From JAWLHA01 sp041690535 (GTDB taxonomy: Bacteria; Pseudomonadota; Gammaproteobacteria; Thiohalomonadales; Thiohalomonadaceae), in the NCBI GenBank assembly GCA_041690535.1, contig JAWLHA010000100.1, positions 1 through 11,353 of the forward strand: a stretch of 11,353 nt of DNA, given 5' to 3'. Below are positions 1 through 6,906 of this stretch, one piece after another; the stretch's first letter is position 1, and each line of letters starts with the position of its first letter. The position numbers were made by a program, and so were the translations under genes. The notes beneath the pieces were generated by a model, which did not search any database, was not told the DNA's origin, and worked only from the letters and a program-made list of their open reading frames with translations.

Positions 1-15
1 TGATTGCTCCTGCAT
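1..15 (-). CDS. possible 5' end of a leftward gene, cut by the window edge
   Basis: Only five codons are visible (Met-Gln-Glu-Gln-Ser) before the window ends, so no function can be given. The reason to suspect a gene is a good Shine-Dalgarno sequence on the minus strand, GGGAGT (complement of 23-28), about 7 bases before the ATG at 15-13. If real, the gene is divergent from the HDOD gene and shares its roughly 180-base upstream region, including the repeat at 58-123. Confidence 0.35.
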
Positions 16-26
16 AATCTTCACTC

Positions 27-42
27 CCGACATCCATGTCGG
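27..42. promoter_or_regulatory. perfect 7-bp inverted repeat (possible operator)
   Basis: CCGACAT-CC-ATGTCGG is a perfect palindrome with a 2-base centre. It overlaps the Shine-Dalgarno region of the possible leftward gene at 1-15 and lies upstream of the HDOD gene. The tight centre fits a dimeric repressor site better than an RNA hairpin. No regulator is identified, and a 14-base match can occur by chance. Confidence 0.25.
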
Positions 43-57
43 TCGTATTCACAGCGC

Positions 58-123
58 ACCTGCTTTCAAGGACTTACATCGCTCACAGCACGGCCGTGAT
101 GTGAGTATGCGTTCACCCTGCGA
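58..123 (+). repeat. upstream repeat, copy 1 (hairpin element ahead of the HDOD gene)
   Basis: This stretch matches 10343-10395 almost base for base in two blocks. The first block is about 58-81 (ACCTGCTT, CAAGG, CTTACATCG). The second is about 101-123 and ends in ACCCTGCGA. Copy 1 carries about 13 extra bases between the blocks. The second block folds as GTGAG-TATGCG-TTCAC (101-116), whose counterpart in copy 2 is GTAAG-TATGCG-CTTAC. The third pair changes from A-T to G-C, so pairing is kept despite substitutions on both sides. The element ends about 72 bases before the chosen start of the downstream gene. Confidence 0.6.
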
Positions 124-195
124 GGGGCTTGAGCCTCGTTGCAACCGGTCCGCGCCGCTGTTACGTTGGAGGCCCAGCAGCCGCCGAACGTGCCG

Positions 196-1632
196 ATGAA
201 GCCCACACCGAAAACCCTCAGCCAGTGGGTGGACCGCCTCAGCGAAGAGGAGATGCCCGTCTTTGCCCACACCGCGCGGCGCATCGCGGGCATTTCCAGT
301 CAGCCCGACACCTCCGTGGCCGACCTGGCCCAGGTCATCCTTCAGGACAGCGCCATGACCGCCCGGGTGCTGCGCATGGCCAACAGCGTCTACTACAATC
401 CGGCAGGGCACGCCATCAGCACCGTCAGCCGCGCCGTGGTCATGCTGGGGTTCGATGTGGTCCGCTCCATTTCGCTGTCGGTGGCAATGATCGACACGCT
501 GCTCCGGGGCAAACGCCACGAGCGCGTCCTGGCGGAGATGGCGCGTTCATTCCACGCGGCAATCCAGGCCAAGGCATTGGCCCTCTCGAGGGGAGAGCTC
601 TCGCCCGAGGAGATCTTCATCGCCTCCCTGCTGTTTCGGCTGGGGCCCATGGTCTTCTGGTGCTTCCCCTACGATCGGAGCCAGGCGATGGAAGCGGCCC
701 TCAAGGAATTCCCCGAGGCACCGGAGACGGCCGAGCGACAGGTGCTGGGCTTCACCCTCACGCAGCTGACAGGGGCGCTCACCCGGGAATGGCACCTGAG
801 CGGACTGCTGGAGGCGGCGCTTCAGTCCCACCGCAGCAGAGATCCGCGCGTCTATACCCTCGAACTTGGGCATGCAATCGCCGCTTCGGCAGAGCGGGGC
901 TGGGCGACGCCCGAGATGAATCGGCGCATCGAGGCAGTGGCGGAGTTTCTCCGCATTCAGCACGAGGAAGCCCAGCGTCTGGTGCACCGCAGTGCCAGGC
1001 AGGCGGTGAAGACGGCGGAGGAGTTCGGCGCGGTGGCGGTCAGCAGCCTGATCCCGCTGCCGGGCGGGAGTATGGCGGAGAACGACACCGCCGTGCGGCA
1101 AAGGAGCCGTGGCGACACCCAGCTTCAGCTCAGTGTTCTCCGCGAACTCTCGGCCATGCTCTCGGAGCGGGTGGACTTGAGCGCCCTGTTGGGAATGGTC
1201 CTGGAGGGGATCTACCGGGGTATCGGCATGGATTGTGCCGTTCTCGCTCTGGTCTCCCCCGATGGCCGACGGCTGAAGGCCAAGTACGTCCTGGGCAGTG
1301 ATCGGACGCGACTGATGGAGTGTTTCTCTTTCGAGTTGGGGGGGAGGCAGGAGCACGTCTTCGGCCGTATCCTGGCCGACAGCGAGCCGGTCTGGTTCAG
1401 CCGCCGCCGTGAGGTCCTGGAGGCCGGCCTCACGCACGCCGTCCGAAACTGCACCGGGGGGGCCGACTTCTTTGCCATGCCGCTGATGATCGGAGGCAAT
1501 GCCCGGGGGCTATTCTACGCCGACCGCTCCGCCAACGGCGATCCCCTGGAGGAGGAGGGCTTCATCGGATTCCGACACTTCTGCGAACAGGCGGTGATCG
1601 GCTTCACCCTGCTTGGGATGCGGGGGTTGTAA
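196..1632 (+). CDS. HDOD domain protein with C-terminal GAF-like domain
   Basis: A cytoplasmic signalling protein of 478 residues. Residues about 15-205 form an HDOD domain, shown by the LAQVILQDSAMTARVLRMAN and STVSRAVVMLGFDVVRS helices. The metal-binding His-Asp pair of true HD hydrolases is absent; the usual LLHDIG position reads LLFRLG, as expected for HDOD proteins, which are generally non-catalytic. Residues about 310-470 resemble a GAF sensor domain (LSALLGMVLEGIYRGIGMDC, then AMPLMIGGNARGLFYADR). HDOD-GAF proteins usually act in stress, motility or second-messenger signalling; the ligand and partners here are unknown. The ATG at 196 was chosen because the family fold starts just after it. 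A GGAGG at 168-172 is rather far upstream, so an in-frame GTG at 190 or TTG at 139 remains possible. Confidence 0.85.
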   Translation: MKPTPKTLSQWVDRLSEEEMPVFAHTARRIAGISSQPDTSVADLAQVILQDSAMTARVLRMANSVYYNPAGHAISTVSRAVVMLGFDVVRSISLSVAMIDTLLRGKRHERVLAEMARSFHAAIQAKALALSRGELSPEEIFIASLLFRLGPMVFWCFPYDRSQAMEAALKEFPEAPETAERQVLGFTLTQLTGALTREWHLSGLLEAALQSHRSRDPRVYTLELGHAIAASAERGWATPEMNRRIEAVAEFLRIQHEEAQRLVHRSARQAVKTAEEFGAVAVSSLIPLPGGSMAENDTAVRQRSRGDTQLQLSVLRELSAMLSERVDLSALLGMVLEGIYRGIGMDCAVLALVSPDGRRLKAKYVLGSDRTRLMECFSFELGGRQEHVFGRILADSEPVWFSRRREVLEAGLTHAVRNCTGGADFFAMPLMIGGNARGLFYADRSANGDPLEEEGFIGFRHFCEQAVIGFTLLGMRGL

Positions 1633-1634
1633 CC

Positions 1635-1686
1635 GGCAGATACCAGGGGCGAGATTCGACTCTTCATCTCGCCCCTGGTAGCTGCC
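1635..1686. terminator. bidirectional terminator hairpin between convergent genes
   Basis: A perfect 15-bp stem (TACCAGGGGCGAGAT at 1641-1655, complement at 1666-1680) encloses a 10-base loop. It is extended by GGCAG (1635-1639) pairing with CTGCC (1682-1686) across one mismatch. The hairpin fills the space between the TAA of the HDOD gene (1630-1632) and the reverse-strand stop of the flavoprotein (1689-1687), so it can serve both. There is no long T-tract, so termination strength is uncertain. Confidence 0.8.
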
Positions 1687-2847
1687 TTACATCGTGACCG
1701 CGGGGTCCTTGCCGGTGAGCAGGTAGGCCAGGAGGTCGTGGACCGAGCGGACTTGTTCGCCAAACGGCAAGGGCTCGGAGCCGCGGAAGAACAGCCCCTT
1801 CTCATAGTTGCCGTGAACCGCCGCCTCGAGCTGGGTATCGATGCAGAACTGGCCCGAGGCGGGATCGCCGTCCTTGAGCCCGCAGTGGGTCAGACACTCG
1901 AACCAGACGGCACACTTGCCCTTGTCGGGCGTGGCGCGGGCGCGGACCTTCTCCTCGCGGGCCAGATACTTTTTGAGCCACGGCGTGAGCACGGCGCGCG
2001 CCGGCAGCCCGGCAGTGCTCATGAATGTGACGATCTCTTCGGGGCGAGCCTCCAGCAGCACCTTCTTGAACAGGGGATGGGCATCGCCCTCCTCAGTCAC
2101 GGCGAAAGGGGTGCCGATCTGAACGCCGCCGGCACCCATGCTGAAGAGCTCTCTAATCTTCTTGAAGGAGTTGATGCCGCCGGCGGGGATGAGTGGAATG
2201 TGGTTGAGGTCGAGCTGCTCAATGACCTTGCGAACCTCTTCCAGCACCCGCTTGAAGTCGAACCGCGGATTGTCGATGTCTTCCGGCTTGGGTGCCCCGA
2301 GGTGACCACCCGCATAACGGGGGTGTTCCAGTACGATGGCGTCGGGGATCCGCCCCTTGCGCAACCAGCGCTTGAGGACGGCACGCACACCGCGCTCCTC
2401 GGAGAGGATCGGAATGAGCGCCACGTCATCGTAACCCTTGACCATTTCGGGCAGATCGAGCGGCAGGCCGGCCCCCATGATGATGGCGTTGGCCCCGCTC
2501 TCACAGGCCTGGCGGACCAGATCTTGATGGCGGTCCACCGCTTTCATGACGTTTACCGCCAGGAAGCCGTCCTTGCCGGCGATTGCACGGGCGGCTCTTA
2601 GTTCGCGATCCAGCGCCTCGAGGTTGGCCTCGTCGATGACGTTGCGATCGCGGGTGCGGCGGGTCCGCTCCATCAGATCGGGGTGGTGGACGCGCAGATC
2701 GATGCTGGCGATGGTGCCGATCGCGCCTTCCCGTGCCACCGTGCCCGCCAGTCGGTGCGCGGAGACTCCGACCCCCATTCCTCCTTGGATGACGGGCAAC
2801 AACTCGTGGTCACGGAGTCTTAACAGAGGAAGAGGGGTCTTGAACAT
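1687..2847 (-). CDS. nitronate monooxygenase-like FMN oxidoreductase with Cys-rich C-terminus
   Basis: A 386-residue TIM-barrel flavoprotein of the nitronate monooxygenase (2-nitropropane dioxygenase) superfamily. Typical members use FMN to oxidise alkyl nitronates; related members are FabK-type enoyl-ACP reductases. Visible features are PVIQGGMGVGVS (18-29, FMN phosphate site), AGGHLG (179-184) with the His that aligns with the family's catalytic His, and IPAGGINS (220-227) followed by GAGGVQIGTPF (238-248). After the barrel lie four cysteines (C312, C318, C322, C335; spacing CX5CX3CX12C) that could bind a metal or Fe-S cluster. The true substrate is not evident. The gene is convergent with the HDOD gene and divergent from the radical SAM-ubiUV unit, sharing a 121-base intergenic region that holds an FNR-type box. 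The Shine-Dalgarno sequence before its ATG is weak. Confidence 0.85.
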   Translation of the reverse strand: MFKTPLPLLRLRDHELLPVIQGGMGVGVSAHRLAGTVAREGAIGTIASIDLRVHHPDLMERTRRTRDRNVIDEANLEALDRELRAARAIAGKDGFLAVNVMKAVDRHQDLVRQACESGANAIIMGAGLPLDLPEMVKGYDDVALIPILSEERGVRAVLKRWLRKGRIPDAIVLEHPRYAGGHLGAPKPEDIDNPRFDFKRVLEEVRKVIEQLDLNHIPLIPAGGINSFKKIRELFSMGAGGVQIGTPFAVTEEGDAHPLFKKVLLEARPEEIVTFMSTAGLPARAVLTPWLKKYLAREEKVRARATPDKGKCAVWFECLTHCGLKDGDPASGQFCIDTQLEAAVHGNYEKGLFFRGSEPLPFGEQVRSVHDLLAYLLTGKDPAVTM

Positions 2848-2904
2848 TCAATACCTACAGGCACATTAAGGCGTAAACGCTATATGATACCGAAACCGGG
2901 GACT

Positions 2905-2953
2905 TTGATCTGCATCATTCTTGATGCCGTACGGTTTCCCTAAACTATCCCCT
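2905..2953 (+). promoter_or_regulatory. FNR/Anr-type class II promoter for the rSAM-ubiU-ubiV unit
   Basis: TTGATCTGCATCAT at 2905-2918 matches the FNR consensus TTGATNNNNATCAA at 9 of 10 fixed positions. A -10-like hexamer TAAACT lies at 2941-2946. A start 7 bases after it (about 2953) would put the box centre (2911.5) at -41.5, the standard class II FNR activator position. The transcription start is inferred, not seen. The box also lies 58 bases from the start of the divergent flavoprotein gene and could affect it. Confidence 0.7.
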
Positions 2954-2968
2954 TAACCAGGTGGGCCA

Positions 2969-3601
2969 ATGCAGACCGCACCCAATGAACAGACGCAGCC
3001 GTGGGAGCCTTCGATAGCCTACGAACTGCACGGAAATTGTTACCTGAACATCACCTCCAGCTGCACGCTTCGGTGTCGATTCTGTCCGAAGCACAACCGG
3101 ACGTGGGAGGTACAGGGGTACGATCTGCGGCTCGATCACGAGCCGGCCACCCAAGAGATTCTAGAGGCGGTCGGTGATCCGGCGAAATACCGGGAAATCG
3201 TGTTTTGTGGGTTGGGTGAACCCACCATGCGTCTCGACGTATTGCTGGAGGTCGCTGCCGCACTGAAGCAGAAGGGCGCTCGGATCCGGGTCAACACCGA
3301 CGGACTGGCCAATCTCGTCTACGGGCGGAACGTGGCTCCGGAGATGGCCAAGGTGGTGGACGCGGTCTCCATCTCCATGAACGCCCAGAATGCAGGGGTC
3401 TATGAGCGGCATTGCAACCCCAAGCGCCCTGGCACCTGGCCGGCGATGCTCGATTTTGCGCGCAGCGCCAAGGCAGCGGGCATCGATGTCACCCTGACGG
3501 CCATCGATGGTCTGGAGGGGGTGGAGATCGCCGCGTGCGAGCGGATCGCCTCGGAGATCGGCGTGAAGTTCCGCCGGCGGGTACTTGATGATGTAGGCTG
3601 A
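2969..3601 (+). CDS. radical SAM protein, TatD-linked type
   Basis: A compact radical SAM protein of 210 residues. The 4Fe-4S/SAM motif is CTLRCRFC, with C32, C36 and C39 in CxxxCxxC spacing. The SAM-binding GLGEPT motif is at 82-86, followed by RVNTDGLANLVYGRN (107-121), ISMNAQ (135-140), YERHCNP (145-151) and TAIDGLEGV (177-185). I recognise these blocks as those of the TatD-linked radical SAM family, whose reaction is unknown to me. The usual partner is a TatD-type deoxyribonuclease, but none is present here. Instead the gene heads a unit with ubiU (54-base gap) behind an FNR-type promoter. An AGGTGG Shine-Dalgarno at 2959-2964 supports the ATG. A role in anaerobic ubiquinone synthesis is inferred from position only. 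Confidence 0.85.
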   Translation: MQTAPNEQTQPWEPSIAYELHGNCYLNITSSCTLRCRFCPKHNRTWEVQGYDLRLDHEPATQEILEAVGDPAKYREIVFCGLGEPTMRLDVLLEVAAALKQKGARIRVNTDGLANLVYGRNVAPEMAKVVDAVSISMNAQNAGVYERHCNPKRPGTWPAMLDFARSAKAAGIDVTLTAIDGLEGVEIAACERIASEIGVKFRRRVLDDVG

Positions 3602-3655
3602 GCGTGCGGCTCGCGCGCTGCACGTCACAAGAAAATACAAAAAAAGGGGGAAGGC

Positions 3656-4663
3656 GTGAGCGAGGGAGTCGAACTGGTCTGTCCGGCCGGCAGTTTGCCG
3701 GCCTTGCGTGCCGCAGTGGACAGTGGCGCCAGTGCGGTTTATATGGGGTTTCGGGATGGCACCAACGCCCGCAATTTTCCCGGTCTCAACTTCGACGAAC
3801 GCAGCGCCCGCCAGGGGATCCGCTACGCCCACGAGCGGGGGGCGAAGGTGCTTCTGGCGCTCAACACCTATCCCCAACCCCACAACTGGCCCATCTGGAC
3901 CGCAGCGGTGGACATGGCCGTGGACCTGGGGGTCGACGCGCTCATCCTCGCCGATGCGGGGCTCATGCGCTACGCCGCCCGCACCCATCCCCATTTGCGT
4001 CTCCATTTGTCGGTGCAGGGCTCGGCAACCAATCCCGAGGCCATCGCCTTCTATCGCGAGCAGTTCGGTGTGCAGCGGGTGGTGCTGCCCCGCGTGTTGT
4101 CGCTGGGCCAGGTGCGACGCGTGGTGGAGAACACCGATGTGGAGGTGGAGGTGTTCGGTTTTGGCAGCCTCTGCGTCATGGTGGAGGGGCGGTGTCAGCT
4201 TTCCTCTTATGTCACGGGCGAGTCGCCCAACACCTGCGGCGCCTGCTCACCGGCCAAGGCGGTGAAGTGGTCGGAGGGGCCTGACGGGCGCGAGGTGCGG
4301 CTGGGTGAGGTGCTGATCGACCTCTACGGCCCCAACGACAGCGCCGGCTACCCGGTCGTGTGCAAGGGGCGCTATCGGGTGAACGGCCAACTCGATTACG
4401 CCATCGAGGAGCCGACCTCCCTCAGCGTTCTCGAGATCCTGCCCCAATTGGTGCGCATGGGGATCAAGGCCATCAAGGTGGAAGGGCGCCAGCGCAGTCC
4501 CGCCTATGTGGCGCAGGTGACCCGGGTGATGCGCCAGGCCCTGGATGCCTGCCAGGCCAATCCCGATGCCTTCGCCCCCCGCAACGAGTGGGTTGCGCAG
4601 CTGGACAAAGTCGCCGAAGGGCGCACCCACACCTTGGGGGCCCTGGATCGGGAGTGGCAGTGA
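3656..4663 (+). CDS. ubiU: UbiU, O2-independent ubiquinone hydroxylation protein (U32 peptidase family)
   Basis: UbiU pairs with UbiV to hydroxylate ubiquinone precursors without oxygen, replacing the aerobic flavin monooxygenases. The 335-residue protein belongs to the U32 'peptidase' family and is full length. The four expected Fe-S ligands are C173, C180, C197 and C236, in the contexts GSLCVMVEGRC, GACSP and PVVCKGRY; they are offset by a constant +4 from the known E. coli ligands (169, 176, 193, 232). EEPTSL and IKVEGRQRSPAYV are also typical. An additional cysteine, C194, sits three residues before C197. The GTG start at 3656 follows a strong GGGGGAAGG. It is the second gene of the FNR-type unit, but a 154-base gap separates it from ubiV. 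Confidence 0.95.
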   Translation: MSEGVELVCPAGSLPALRAAVDSGASAVYMGFRDGTNARNFPGLNFDERSARQGIRYAHERGAKVLLALNTYPQPHNWPIWTAAVDMAVDLGVDALILADAGLMRYAARTHPHLRLHLSVQGSATNPEAIAFYREQFGVQRVVLPRVLSLGQVRRVVENTDVEVEVFGFGSLCVMVEGRCQLSSYVTGESPNTCGACSPAKAVKWSEGPDGREVRLGEVLIDLYGPNDSAGYPVVCKGRYRVNGQLDYAIEEPTSLSVLEILPQLVRMGIKAIKVEGRQRSPAYVAQVTRVMRQALDACQANPDAFAPRNEWVAQLDKVAEGRTHTLGALDREWQ

Positions 4664-4692
4664 CGGGCCGGCCGGTCCCTCAGGTTGCAGCT

Positions 4693-4738
4693 GTGCGGCG
4701 GCCGCATGCCGTTTGCCCCCGTAGGCCGGCAGCCGCAC
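4693..4738 (+). other. large GC-rich hairpin in the ubiU-ubiV spacer
   Basis: GTGCGGC at 4693-4699 pairs with GCCGCAC at 4732-4738, and the stem continues past one mismatch with GCCG/CGGC. The hairpin sits in the unusually long gap between ubiU and ubiV, 79 bases before the ubiV start. No T-tract follows, so it is more plausibly an RNA-processing, stability or partial attenuation structure than a terminator. Later GGCTGC segments could pair alternatively with GCAGCC in the 3' arm. No riboswitch class was recognised. Confidence 0.4.
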
Positions 4739-4817
4739 GGCTTGTAGCCATGCTGCCGAAGGCTGCTTGTGGTCCGATGCCGGCGCGCGAGTCGACAGAT
4801 TCCAATGGAGTGAACGT

Positions 4818-5696
4818 ATGAAATTGTCCCTCGGATCGATCCTCTACTACTGGCCTCGCGACGAGGTGGAGGCGTTTTACCGTGAGGCTGCCGATTGGCC
4901 GGTGGACATCGTCTATCTGGGTGAAACGGTATGCTCCAAGCGTCGCACCATGCGACTGGAGGATTGGCTGAGCATTGCCGAACGGCTTGCCGCCGCAGGC
5001 AAGGAGGTGGTGCTGTCGACCCTGGCGCTGGTGGAGGCGGAATCGGAACTGCTGGCCATGCGGCGTTTGGTTGAAAACGGCCGGTTTGCCGTGGAGGCCA
5101 ATGACATGGGGGCGGTGCATCTGGCCGGGGCGGGGTTTGTGGCCGGGCCGCACCTGAACATCTACAACCCCGAAACCCTGCAGTTGATGGCGGTTCGGGG
5201 CGCCAGGCGGTGGGTGGCGCCCGTTGAGCTGTCCGGCGAGGCCATTACCGGCATGGTTGCCGCCCGTCCTCACGCCATGGAGACGGAGGTCTGCGCCTTC
5301 GGCCGCTTGCCCCTCGCCTTCTCGGCCCGCTGCTTCACCGCGCGGGCCCACCGGCTCCCCAAGGACGACTGCCAGTTCAAATGCGCCGACTATCCGGATG
5401 GCATGCTGCTGGAGGCGCAGGATGGCCGACCCTTCCTGGCCATGAACGGGATTCAGACCCAGTCGGCGGCCACAGTGAATCTCATCGGCGAGCTCTCCGC
5501 CCTGGACGCGGCAGGAGTCGATGTGCTGCGCCTCTCACCCCAATCCCGCCACATGGACGCGGTCGTTGAGCTCTTTCGCGAAGCGATCGACGGGAGGCGG
5601 GATCCGGCCACGGCTCTGGAGCGGTTCGCCCGCCTCTCGGTCGGGGAGCCTTGCAACGGCTACTGGCATGGACGCCCCGGGATGGTGCTCTCCTGA
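4818..5696 (+). CDS. ubiV: UbiV, O2-independent ubiquinone hydroxylation protein (U32 peptidase family)
   Basis: The partner of UbiU in oxygen-independent hydroxylation of the ubiquinone ring; both carry 4Fe-4S clusters. The 292-residue length is the same as E. coli UbiV. The cluster ligands are C39 (YLGETVCSKR), C172 (SARCFTARAH), C185 and C189 (PKDDCQFKC), matching E. coli C39, C180, C193 and C197 with a constant shift of 8 for the last three. C159 is an additional cysteine. The ATG at 4818 is preferred over upstream in-frame starts because GGAG at 4807-4810 has ideal spacing and the family N-terminus MKLSLG begins there. The gene ends the FNR-type unit; a degraded MITE copy starts 65 bases after its stop. 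Confidence 0.95.
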   Translation: MKLSLGSILYYWPRDEVEAFYREAADWPVDIVYLGETVCSKRRTMRLEDWLSIAERLAAAGKEVVLSTLALVEAESELLAMRRLVENGRFAVEANDMGAVHLAGAGFVAGPHLNIYNPETLQLMAVRGARRWVAPVELSGEAITGMVAARPHAMETEVCAFGRLPLAFSARCFTARAHRLPKDDCQFKCADYPDGMLLEAQDGRPFLAMNGIQTQSAATVNLIGELSALDAAGVDVLRLSPQSRHMDAVVELFREAIDGRRDPATALERFARLSVGEPCNGYWHGRPGMVLS

Positions 5697-5761
5697 GCCG
5701 CTTTGCCGGGGAAGCCCCACCGCGCGCCGCGGCACACTAGCCAGACCCGACCGGCGCGGGC

Positions 5762-5890
5762 CTGGAGCACCGGACAGATTAATCCGACGCGGCCAACAAC
5801 ATGAGCGGGTGGATGCGCAGCGCATCCACCCTTGCTCGGTTCGCTGCCCCGCCACGCCACCTGCGGGGCAATCTGGCTGCGATTGGATCG
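5762..5890 (-). mobile_element. MITE-like element, copy A (inverted, one end degraded)
   Basis: Read on the minus strand, this segment matches the elements at 7079-7286 and 11267-11353. It keeps one terminal inverted repeat at its left edge (CTGGAGCACC, then GACAGATTAATCCGACGCG, 5762 onward), differing from the other copies by a few bases, including TA to TG at the junction. The core contains GGGTGGATGCGC-A-GCGCATCCACCC (5807-5831), a perfect 12-bp hairpin, and the conserved GCAGCGAACC and CAATCGCAGCC segments. Homology fades near 5890, so the other terminal repeat is lost. It has no coding capacity. It lies between ubiV and the secreted-protein gene. Confidence 0.75.
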
Positions 5891-5917
5891 TTCCGCAGAT
5901 AGCGAAAACAATGCGCG

Positions 5918-5949
5918 ACGAGATGCAGCGCCTAAGCACTGCATCTCGT
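5918..5949 (-). terminator. terminator hairpin of the secreted-protein gene
   Basis: A perfect 11-bp stem (ACGAGATGCAG at 5918-5928 with its complement at 5939-5949) has a 10-base loop. It begins about 9 bases beyond the reverse-strand stop codon at 5961-5959. On the minus strand a GTTTT stretch follows a few bases later, which is weak but consistent with an intrinsic terminator. It would also stop read-through from ubiUV in the opposite direction. Confidence 0.7.
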
Positions 5950-5958
5950 GCCACCAAC

Positions 5959-6906
5959 TTACTGCGCAGAACCGGTCAGTTCGATTCGCACCTTGTCTGT
6001 GGGAGAGGCGTTAAGGCCCAGCCGAGCACAAGACCATTGGGACCCGTTCAGCGGCCTGCCTCTTACTCGCTGGCCGGTGGTCAGGTTCGTGCAGGTCACG
6101 CCGTTGTACGCGAGCTTCGCCCCCCTCACCTTGCCGTCGATCGGTGTGGCTGGATTACCTCCGCCGCACTGGGAGTAGGCCCAGGGAATGGTATTCTGCA
6201 GCACCGTTCCTGCTTCATACCCGTTCGCGTAGCCATGCTCCAGCGTGATCCCCGAAGCGATTACGGTGCCCGAGCCGAGGGGGTAAACCACCGTGGTCGC
6301 ACCGCCGGAGGTGTCGGTAGTCACGACGGTGGCTGACGCCGGATAGTTGTCGAAATTCCCATGGCTTGCCGAACTCCCCGTGAATGTGGGGGAGACGCCC
6401 GCCACAATGGGGTGTGCGGCATCCACCACATGGTTGGTGCCGTCAGAGTAGTTCATGTGGGTCGTCCCGCCCGGGAGAGTACCCCAGGAGCCGCTCTGCC
6501 ATCCCATGTCTGCACCGTTGAACTGAAGTACACCTCCATTCAGCACAAACTGTTCAAACTTCCCCAGATTGGCTTGGAAGACGTCATAGAAGGACTGTGG
6601 CTGATCGGAGGCGACAATCACGAGGCAGTAGTTCGACAGAACCACCGCGTCCATTCCTGTGGCATTGACTACATCGTAGCCGATGCCTAATCCTCCGAGG
6701 ATCTGCTCGTTGGCCGGGCTGTCCCAGGCGTCGAGATCCTTGATGATGAGAACACCGTTTCCGGTCACTGGGTCGGCGTTGATGCGAACCTTTGTCTGGT
6801 CAGGCTTGTAGCCTTCGGGTGCAGACATGGAATCAGCAAATACACTCCCTCCGAAGAAGGAGGTCGCCAAAGCGACGGCCGTGGTCAGGCTGCGGATCTT
6901 AAGCAT
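5959..6906 (-). CDS. secreted protein with amidotransferase-like domain and small C-terminal Cys-pair domain
   Basis: A 315-residue exported protein of unknown function. MLKIRSLTTA begins a signal peptide with a likely cut after SVFA (residue 24). Residues about 35-255 alternate strands and helices in a manner resembling a class I glutamine-amidotransferase/ThuA-like fold (GVLIIKDLDAWDSPANEQIL, CLVIVASDQPQSFYDVF, NGGVLQFNGADMGW, GSGTVIASGITLEHGY), but I see no clear catalytic triad. A glycine-rich linker leads to a C-terminal domain of about 60 residues with two cysteines (VTCTNLTTGQ and QWSCARLGL). The ATG at 6906 is preferred because the signal peptide starts there; an in-frame ATG at 6966 would add 20 residues. 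The gene is visibly less GC-rich than its neighbours and is bracketed by MITE copies A and B, which suggests acquisition. Confidence 0.7.
   Translation of the reverse strand: MLKIRSLTTAVALATSFFGGSVFADSMSAPEGYKPDQTKVRINADPVTGNGVLIIKDLDAWDSPANEQILGGLGIGYDVVNATGMDAVVLSNYCLVIVASDQPQSFYDVFQANLGKFEQFVLNGGVLQFNGADMGWQSGSWGTLPGGTTHMNYSDGTNHVVDAAHPIVAGVSPTFTGSSASHGNFDNYPASATVVTTDTSGGATTVVYPLGSGTVIASGITLEHGYANGYEAGTVLQNTIPWAYSQCGGGNPATPIDGKVRGAKLAYNGVTCTNLTTGQRVRGRPLNGSQWSCARLGLNASPTDKVRIELTGSAQ

Noticed and set aside
1738..2601. A 287-codon plus-strand frame opposite the flavoprotein gene
   Set aside because: It has no recognisable domain, and the minus strand carries a clear nitronate monooxygenase-like protein over the same bases.
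3602..3655. A hairpin (CGTGC/GCACG) and an A-run between the radical SAM gene and ubiU, considered as a terminator
   Set aside because: The 5-bp stem is weak and the A-rich stretch leads straight into the ubiU ribosome site. It looks like ordinary intra-operon spacing.
3161..4006. A 281-codon minus-strand frame spanning the radical SAM and ubiU genes
   Set aside because: It crosses two well-supported plus-strand genes and their gap, with no family resemblance of its own.
4767..4817. An N-terminal extension of UbiV from a start at 4767
   Set aside because: The extra 17 residues are not like the family, while the ATG at 4818 has an ideal Shine-Dalgarno and gives the family's usual length.
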